Assembly (NCBI RefSeq): GCF_963676815.1
Contig: NZ_OY781365.1
Span: 2,824,501 to 2,888,500 of the forward strand
DNA from: an uncultured Draconibacterium sp.
GTDB taxonomy: Bacteria; Bacteroidota; Bacteroidia; Bacteroidales; Prolixibacteraceae
Length of the DNA: 64,000 bases
Reading direction: 5' to 3'
Shown here piece by piece: positions 59,674 to 64,000 of the stretch. Both the position numbers and the translations under genes were made by a program. The notes beneath the pieces are model-generated. The model ran no database searches. It was given only the letters and a program-made list of their open reading frames with translations, and was not told the DNA's origin. Positions within the stretch are counted from its first letter, which is position 1, and each line of letters opens with the position of its first letter.

Positions 59674-60039
59674 TTACTCTTCTTCAATTTTTGTAATTTT
59701 TGCATCAGCCCAAAGTCCTTCAAGGTTATAAAACTGGCGCGCTTCTTCCTGGAAAACATGTACCATAACATCGCCATAATCCAATAAAATCCAAATTGCA
59801 TTTCGGTAGCCGTCGCGATGCCAAACATCTTCGCCGGTAATTTCTTTAACCGTTTGTTCTACCGTGTGTGCAATTGAATCAACATGTGTCGATGAGGTTC
59901 CGTGGCATATTATAAAATGTCCGCATTCAGTATGATCTATACTTTCCAGATCAACGTGCTTTATATCTTTCCCTTTTATCCGATGAATACCTTCAAGAAT
60001 TGCTTCTAATAAAATCTTTGATTCTTCTGCTTTACTCAT
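59674..60039 (-). CDS. rsfS: Ribosomal silencing factor RsfS
   Basis: A 121-residue RsfS/Iojap protein: GKDIKHVDLESIDHTECGHF with FIICHGTSSTHVDSIAHTVE and the tail VWHRDGYRNAIWILLDYGDVMVHVF. It binds L14 and blocks 30S/50S joining in poor nutrient conditions. It is first in the operon, followed 6 bp later by ftsH. A TAnnTTTG box at 60059-60066 (minus strand) lies about 20 bp before its ATG. Confidence 0.93.
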   Translation of the reverse strand: MSKAEESKILLEAILEGIHRIKGKDIKHVDLESIDHTECGHFIICHGTSSTHVDSIAHTVEQTVKEITGEDVWHRDGYRNAIWILLDYGDVMVHVFQEEARQFYNLEGLWADAKITKIEEE

Positions 60040-60058
60040 AAAAATTTATTGTACCCTA

Positions 60059-60112
60059 CAAAGATAATCTTTTTGTCCATTAACCATTTTTAAAGAGAAT
60101 GGTTTACTTTTG
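60059..60112. promoter_or_regulatory. Divergent -7 boxes between rsfS and birA
   Basis: CAAAGATA at 60059-60066 reads TATCTTTG toward rsfS; TACTTTTG at 60105-60112 reads toward birA, just 7 bp before its ATG. Both fit TAnnTTTG. The birA mRNA would be leaderless or nearly so. Confidence 0.5.
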
Positions 60113-60119
60113 AAATTAT

Positions 60120-60860
60120 ATGTTTTTAACGGACAAAAATATCATTGTATTTAACGAGCTCGATAGTACCAACAACTATGCCAAGCAACTGGTAAAAGAA
60201 AAGGCGGCTCAAGGTACTGTCGTTTTGGCACATTACCAGGATAGTGGGCGCGGGCAAGTTGGTAATTTTTGGGAAAGCGAACCCAATAAAAATTTGCTTT
60301 TCAGTGTGCTATTATACCCCGGTTTTTTAGAAGCCGGAAAGCAGTTTTACATTTCGAAAATTGTAAGCCTGGCTTTGACCGAAGTTTTAAAAGAGCACAT
60401 AAACGATGTGAAAATTAAATGGCCCAACGATATTTATGTAGGCGAAAAGAAAATTGGCGGTATTTTAATTGAAAACACCGTAAAGGGGATTACCCTTGAT
60501 TCATCGATAGTTGGAGTGGGTGTGAACGTTAATCAGGAGCAATTTCTTTCAGATGCTCCCAACCCGGTGTCGATGAAACAACTCTTGAAAAACGATTTTG
60601 ATATTCATGAGATTTTAAAGGCATTTTTGCAGAAACTTGAAAACTACATTGAGGTTTTGCGAGAGGGGAGATTAGAAAAAGTTGATGCAGAATATTTTCA
60701 ATCCTTGTTCAGAAATGAAGGATTTTATCCATACCAAAAAGACGGCAAAGCATTTAGCGCCAGAATTGCAGGTATTGGCAGTTTTGGCCAACTTCAGTTG
60801 GAAGAACCCGACGGTAATGTAACCGAATATATGTTTAAAGAGGTGGAGTTTGTAATTTGA
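60120..60860 (+). CDS. birA: Biotin--[acetyl-CoA-carboxylase] ligase (monofunctional BirA)
   Basis: A 246-residue biotin protein ligase. The catalytic motif is the GRGQVGNFWESEPNKNLLFS region (GRGR-type loop, here GRGQ), with KIKWPNDIYVGEKKIGGILIE and GVGVNVNQEQF. There is no N-terminal helix-turn-helix, so it does not act as the biotin-operon repressor. It attaches biotin to the acetyl-CoA carboxylase carrier protein. It is divergent from rsfS, and the -7 box is only 7 bp from the ATG, giving a nearly leaderless message if used. Confidence 0.92.
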   Translation: MFLTDKNIIVFNELDSTNNYAKQLVKEKAAQGTVVLAHYQDSGRGQVGNFWESEPNKNLLFSVLLYPGFLEAGKQFYISKIVSLALTEVLKEHINDVKIKWPNDIYVGEKKIGGILIENTVKGITLDSSIVGVGVNVNQEQFLSDAPNPVSMKQLLKNDFDIHEILKAFLQKLENYIEVLREGRLEKVDAEYFQSLFRNEGFYPYQKDGKAFSARIAGIGSFGQLQLEEPDGNVTEYMFKEVEFVI

Positions 60861-60865
60861 AGAGA

Positions 60866-60905
60866 AATGCTTAAATGATTTAATGCGGAAATGCTTTAAT
60901 GCTAG
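60866..60905 (+). repeat. Degenerate 8-bp tandem repeat after birA
   Basis: Five units each starting AATG: AATGCTTA, AATGATTT, AATGCGGA, AATGCTTT, AATGCTAG. The constant AATG recurs exactly every 8 bases. Confidence 0.6.
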
Positions 60906-60925
60906 GAATTGAATTTGCTGAATAG

Positions 60926-60959
60926 TTAAATGTTATTTTACATAAAGAGTAACATTTAA
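60926..60959. repeat. Perfect 10-bp inverted repeat
   Basis: TTAAATGTTA (60926-60935) and TAACATTTAA (60950-60959) with a 14-base loop, in the birA-SRPBCC intergenic gap. No T run follows on either strand, so a terminator is unlikely. Confidence 0.6.
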
Positions 60960-60967
60960 TCATAAAA

Positions 60968-61009
60968 TCTCAGCGTAGCTCCGTGAAATCTCTGTGTAAC
61001 TCCGCGGTA
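60968..61009. repeat. Imperfect 21-bp tandem repeat
   Basis: TCTCAGCGTAGCTCCGTGAA and TCTCTGTGTAACTCCGCGGT mark the starts of two 21-base units, with 15 of 21 positions identical. Intergenic, between birA and the SRPBCC gene. Confidence 0.55.
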
Positions 61010-61046
61010 AAATTTTTGCCTATTGAAGTTTGCCAACTGCCAGTTG

Positions 61047-61496
61047 TTACTGATACGGCAATCTCGAGAGTGTGTCGGCCAATTGATTGATACCTTCCTC
61101 CAGTTTGCTTCCGGCCATCATTTTAATCATCATGCTCATTTCAGCATGCAGTGTTAAGCGCATTTTTGTTTTGTATTCATTAACCGGCATCAGCTGAATC
61201 CAGAACGTAAAACTTAGCGGTAAACCACCCGAACTCTCAACCTTTACCGTTTTAAAAGGTTCACGGTTTACAATCTTAATTTCGGCAACTCCCAGCCCTG
61301 TAATATTAAATTTACAGGAATCCTGATCCGACTCAAAATCGGTAATTTTAATTTGAGGAACCTTTTCTGTTATTTTCTCTATCAATCCTGAATTGAGGTA
61401 AGTCGACAGGTTTTCGAAATTCGACAGGTAATTAAAAACAACCTGCTGGTTGTACTCAATAACTTTTACTTCGCTAACGTATTTGTTAAGTGCCAT
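61047..61496 (-). CDS. SRPBCC-family protein
   Basis: ATG at 61496 (MALNKYVSEVKVIEYNQQVV) is preferred; the extension to 61523 lies inside the pyrE terminator. A 149-residue START/Bet v1-like (SRPBCC) fold: a hydrophobic pocket-forming helix-grip with VVFNYLSNFENLSTYL, KVESSGGLPLSFTFWIQL, and a long C-terminal helix (SKLEEGINQLADTLSRLPY). Members of this family bind lipids or small aromatic ligands and have diverse roles; nothing here assigns one. It is separated from pyrE by the terminator at 61506-61541. Confidence 0.8.
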   Translation of the reverse strand: MALNKYVSEVKVIEYNQQVVFNYLSNFENLSTYLNSGLIEKITEKVPQIKITDFESDQDSCKFNITGLGVAEIKIVNREPFKTVKVESSGGLPLSFTFWIQLMPVNEYKTKMRLTLHAEMSMMIKMMAGSKLEEGINQLADTLSRLPYQ

Positions 61497-61505
61497 ATTA
61501 CTTAT

Positions 61506-61541
61506 AAAAAATCCCGCCCCCAATAGCCATTAGGAGCGGGA
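61506..61541 (-). terminator. pyrE terminator
   Basis: TCCCGC (61512-61517) with GCGGGA (61536-61541), extended inward by CC/GG and AAT/ATT with single mismatches; on the minus strand it is followed by a T run. Confidence 0.8.
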
Positions 61542-61566
61542 AATATTTAATGTCTTTGTAGTCCGA

Positions 61567-62199
61567 TTATTTTCCCCAGTTTGCAGGGTCTTCGCGCCAC
61601 TCCATCAGCGACTCCACCTGATCTTTTGTAATGTCGCCTCTTTCCAGCGAAAAGTCGATCAGAATCTGGTAACGGCTCAACGAAGTAAGTTCGATACCTG
61701 CTTTCTGGAAGTTTTCTTTTGCCAATGGGAAATTATACGTAAAAATTGATACCATTCCCACAACATCGCCACCAAAGTTGTTAACTGCTTCGGCAGCTTT
61801 CAAGCTACTGATTCCTGTTGATACAAGATCTTCTACTACAACAACCTTTTTGAACGGTTTAAGGTCGCCCTCAATCAGGTTTTCCAGTCCGTGTTCCTTT
61901 GGTTTCGAACGAACATAAATGAACGGAAGTCCCAGTTTATCGGCCACTAATGCACCAATTGCAATCGCTCCGGTTGCTACCCCGGCAATTACTTCTGCTT
62001 CCGGGTATTTTTCCTGAATCAGCTGAACAAAAGCATCGCGAATGTAAGCACGGGTGTCAGGATAAGAAAGCGTTTTTCTGTTGTCGCAATAAATTGGAGA
62101 TTTCCAACCCGAAGCCCATGTAAATGGATTATCTGGTTGTATCTTTATAGTGTTAATTTCAAGTAATCTCTTGGTTACTTCTGTTTGTATATTTTCCAT
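61567..62199 (-). CDS. pyrE: Orotate phosphoribosyltransferase
   Basis: ATG at 62199 (MENIQTEVTKRLLEI) is preferred; a short extension of four residues to 62211 is possible. About 210 residues. PRPP-binding motif is VVVVEDLVSTGISSLKAA; orotate side WKSPIYCDNRKTLSYP and IAGVATGAIAIGALVADKLG; flexible catalytic loop YVRSKPKEHGLEN with Lys. It makes OMP from orotate and PRPP, the step before pyrF. It is divergent from the Nudix gene with only 22 bp between start codons. Confidence 0.94.
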   Translation of the reverse strand: MENIQTEVTKRLLEINTIKIQPDNPFTWASGWKSPIYCDNRKTLSYPDTRAYIRDAFVQLIQEKYPEAEVIAGVATGAIAIGALVADKLGLPFIYVRSKPKEHGLENLIEGDLKPFKKVVVVEDLVSTGISSLKAAEAVNNFGGDVVGMVSIFTYNFPLAKENFQKAGIELTSLSRYQILIDFSLERGDITKDQVESLMEWREDPANWGK

Positions 62200-62221
62200 A
62201 ATTATGTGCAATTTTAATTCA

Positions 62222-62848
62222 ATGCAAAAATATAAAGTTTTTTTGAATGAAAAGAGGATCGGTTTTGTGCCGGGCGCGAATATAACATTGAGTAAACTAA
62301 GCGAAATATTGACCGAAAACAGCGGTATTGACGCGATTAAAGGTTTTCTGCAGAATTTTGAAAACAGTGATAATCAGGAAACTGTTGTAGAACATCCTGA
62401 AGTTGAGCTTTTGTTTCAAAATTTCAGATCAGCATTTTTACAGATTAATGCTGCCGGAGGAGTTGTAAAACGTGACGGGAAATTGCTTTTTATTTTCAGA
62501 AACGGTAAATGGGATCTGCCAAAAGGAAAAATTGACAAAGGGGAAAGTAACGAAACAGCTGCTTTGCGCGAAGTAGAAGAAGAATGTGGAATTACGAATC
62601 ATTTCATTGTAAAAACGCTGCCATCAACTTATCACATTTACAAATCGCCGTACAAAAAAACATTCGGGCAGTGGGTTTTTAAAGAAACGTTTTGGTTTGA
62701 AATGGACTACAGCGGGACGGAAACACCGGTTCCACAACTGGAAGAAGGAATTACTAATGTGCGCTGGTTTCAACCAAGTGAGTTGGATGTTGTGCTCAAA
62801 AATACCTATGAAAACTTAAAATCGCTAATCGGACTTTACCGGCTTTGA
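62222..62848 (+). CDS. Nudix-family hydrolase
   Basis: ATG at 62222 (MQKYKVFLNEKRIGFVPGAN) is preferred; upstream in-frame starts would run into pyrE. About 208 residues. The Nudix box is GKIDKGESNETAALREVEEECG (GX5EX7REUXEEXGU). The N-terminal 70 residues form an extra domain (a small alpha-beta start followed by PEVELLFQNFRSAF). Substrate unknown; candidates are nucleoside diphosphate derivatives, including oxidised nucleotides. The 3' end overlaps the thioredoxin-fold gene by 13 bp in convergent orientation. Confidence 0.88.
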   Translation: MQKYKVFLNEKRIGFVPGANITLSKLSEILTENSGIDAIKGFLQNFENSDNQETVVEHPEVELLFQNFRSAFLQINAAGGVVKRDGKLLFIFRNGKWDLPKGKIDKGESNETAALREVEEECGITNHFIVKTLPSTYHIYKSPYKKTFGQWVFKETFWFEMDYSGTETPVPQLEEGITNVRWFQPSELDVVLKNTYENLKSLIGLYRL

Positions 62849-64000
62849 TTGCGCTGACGCATAAACAGCTCGTTACGTAGCCACGTGCCAAATTGTTGTT
62901 CGAAGCCGTTGAGTGGCGCTTTGGCATCGTCAAAAACCACCTGGTGTTTTTCGTTTAGTAGAAAGCACTGAGGAAAAGACCGCACTTTATATTCTGAAAT
63001 TGCTTCATTTTCACTATCGATCAAGACGGTTGCCGGCACTTCATTTTCTTCAAAAAAATTGTCGATGCCTGCTCGTTCGGTATTTCGAAGCACTACAAAA
63101 ATATCCAGGTTTTTACTAAAAAGTTCGTTCACCCGACTTAGGTATTTCAGGTGTTCCTTGCAGATAACAGTTTCAACATCGGCAAAAACAATGTATTTAA
63201 ATTTCTCCTGGCTGTTGTTGGTGCAAAGCTTTTTACCGTTTAAGTTGCTTAAACAAATGGCCGGAGCTTCGCTTCCTGTTTCCAGAAATGAAATTTTTGA
63301 TGTGATGTTGTTAGCTGCTTCACGAATTTTTATTTCCGGGTTGTTTGTGAAATGCTTGCTGGCAATCATATTCTTAATCGCGTTCTTTGGAAACTCGTTG
63401 GAGTAAAAACCATCATGCAGCATTTTTAATAACACCAAATCAGCAATGGTTCCCGAAAGCTTGTATTTTTCTGAAATAAAATCGAGCAAGGCATTTATGT
63501 TCTCGCCGGCAACTGCTGCCGAAACTTTGCTTCCGCCAATGGCTTTTGCCGAGAAACTCAGTTGCTTATCAAAGGTTTTGTCGAATAAGGTTTTAAACGA
63601 CTGGTGTCCCCAAAATTCAGACGAAATGGATTGGAAAATAGCAGAATAATCTTCGGGGCTCATTCTAAAAATATCAGCTTCCATAAGTTTTAACCGCAAT
63701 TGTTTATGCAATTCAAAACTCTCCGATCCTTTTTCAGGGAAAGCCTCGTCGATTCCGGCTTTTAGTCGGTTAAACGCCGTTTCCGATTGCTGAAAATACA
63801 GTGCATTAAAGTCTTTGTCGGTCAATTCGTTTAGTTTCTGCTCAAAGCGGCTGATCTTGTCGTTAAGCATTTCGCCACTGTTGGTAAAAAACCAAAACGA
63901 AATGGGCTGAAAATAAGGATTCTTTTGGTCGGCAAACGATTTCTTTTTTAGTGGCGGAAGTTTTAAATCGATTGTTTCTCCCGGCTCAAGCAGCAACATT
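62836..64000 (-). CDS. Thioredoxin-fold (TlpA-like) protein, 5' end beyond the window
   Basis: The frame is open to the right edge, where a Met codon at 63999 is likely internal: the protein begins LLLEPGETIDLKLPPLKKKS, which looks like the end of an N-terminal DUF4369-type domain. About 387 residues visible. A long helical middle follows (residues 50-260), then a thioredoxin-like C-terminal domain (SEAPAICLSNLNGKKLCTNN, FKYIVFADVETVICKEHLKY, SFPQCFLLNEKHQVVF). The usual CxxC site is replaced by AD-V-E-T-V-I-C, one Cys only, so redox activity is doubtful. Typical of Bacteroidota periplasmic thiol-fold proteins. Function unknown. Confidence 0.7.
   Translation of the reverse strand, partial: MLLLEPGETIDLKLPPLKKKSFADQKNPYFQPISFWFFTNSGEMLNDKISRFEQKLNELTDKDFNALYFQQSETAFNRLKAGIDEAFPEKGSESFELHKQLRLKLMEADIFRMSPEDYSAIFQSISSEFWGHQSFKTLFDKTFDKQLSFSAKAIGGSKVSAAVAGENINALLDFISEKYKLSGTIADLVLLKMLHDGFYSNEFPKNAIKNMIASKHFTNNPEIKIREAANNITSKISFLETGSEAPAICLSNLNGKKLCTNNSQEKFKYIVFADVETVICKEHLKYLSRVNELFSKNLDIFVVLRNTERAGIDNFFEENEVPATVLIDSENEAISEYKVRSFPQCFLLNEKHQVVFDDAKAPLNGFEQQFGTWLRNELFMRQRNQSR

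Noticed and set aside
60866..60905. Octamer array as a CRISPR array
   Set aside because: Units are 8 bp with no repeat/spacer layout, and there are no cas genes in the window.

Overview
The window is chromosomal DNA from a low-GC Bacteroidota, most like the Bacteroidales/Marinilabiliales (a Prolixibacteraceae-type genome is my best guess, unproven). The reasons are a type IX secretion gene (PorQ), the ParA-ParB-DUF5683-MltD block, TAnnTTTG promoter boxes in place of classic -35/-10 elements, A-rich leaders without clear Shine-Dalgarno sites, many short secreted proteins and lipoproteins, and the rsfS-ftsH-LUD-cdsA-pssA order. No phage, transposon or CRISPR array is visible. Almost every long reading frame looks vertically inherited.

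Layout. 1-3.3 kb: the end of a large SPOR/carboxypeptidase-regulatory protein and three small secreted proteins of unknown role. 3.4-9.6 kb: a VOC protein, a frameshifted HD hydrolase, acyl-CoA synthetase, purM, prfA, pyrF. 9.7-17.5 kb: a Tat-exported Gfo/Idh oxidoreductase, a fasciclin lipoprotein, clpX-clpP-tig, tRNA-Leu, oxyR and a SpoU methyltransferase. 17.6-30.5 kb: a lipoprotein, a PepSY protein, mltD-DUF5683-parB-parA, a heptose kinase, priA, ispH-cmk-porQ and an aldo/keto reductase. 30.8-40.1 kb: a TonB-plug/MG2-like surface protein, a YkgJ protein, a DMT permease, a TIM-barrel lipoprotein, and an ECF sigma/anti-sigma locus heading DUF4097/DUF2807 proteins and two small outer-membrane proteins. 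40.3-42.9 kb: tRNA-His, a hybrid histidine kinase, mobA.

43-54 kb is the most unusual region. On the minus strand a Rieske protein is followed by one 905-residue protein that fuses a cytochrome b to a c-type cytochrome with 12 candidate haem sites, then an Fnr-like regulator. Divergently, from a 595-bp regulatory gap, runs a plus-strand operon: a Tat-exported molybdopterin oxidoreductase, a four-cluster ferredoxin, NrfD, two half-size YeeE/YedE sulfur transporters and two membrane-anchored rhodanese-like proteins, closed by a strong terminator. Both rhodanese-like proteins lack cysteine in the active-site loop. Each has only one cysteine, the very last residue of an identical 16-residue tail (VQVRRREKTNVAAGGC). 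The coding of that tail has diverged by synonymous changes only. I infer a periplasmic sulfur-carrier system working with a Psr/Phs-type respiratory enzyme. The tail recalls the SoxY GGCGG arm, but the substrate is unknown.

53.8-64 kb: a sigma-54 activator-type response regulator without a DNA-binding domain, a possible structured RNA, then pssA, cdsA, DUF2007, LUD, ftsH and rsfS in one operon, birA, a repeat-rich intergenic stretch, an SRPBCC protein, pyrE, a Nudix protein and a partial thioredoxin-fold protein cut by the window edge.
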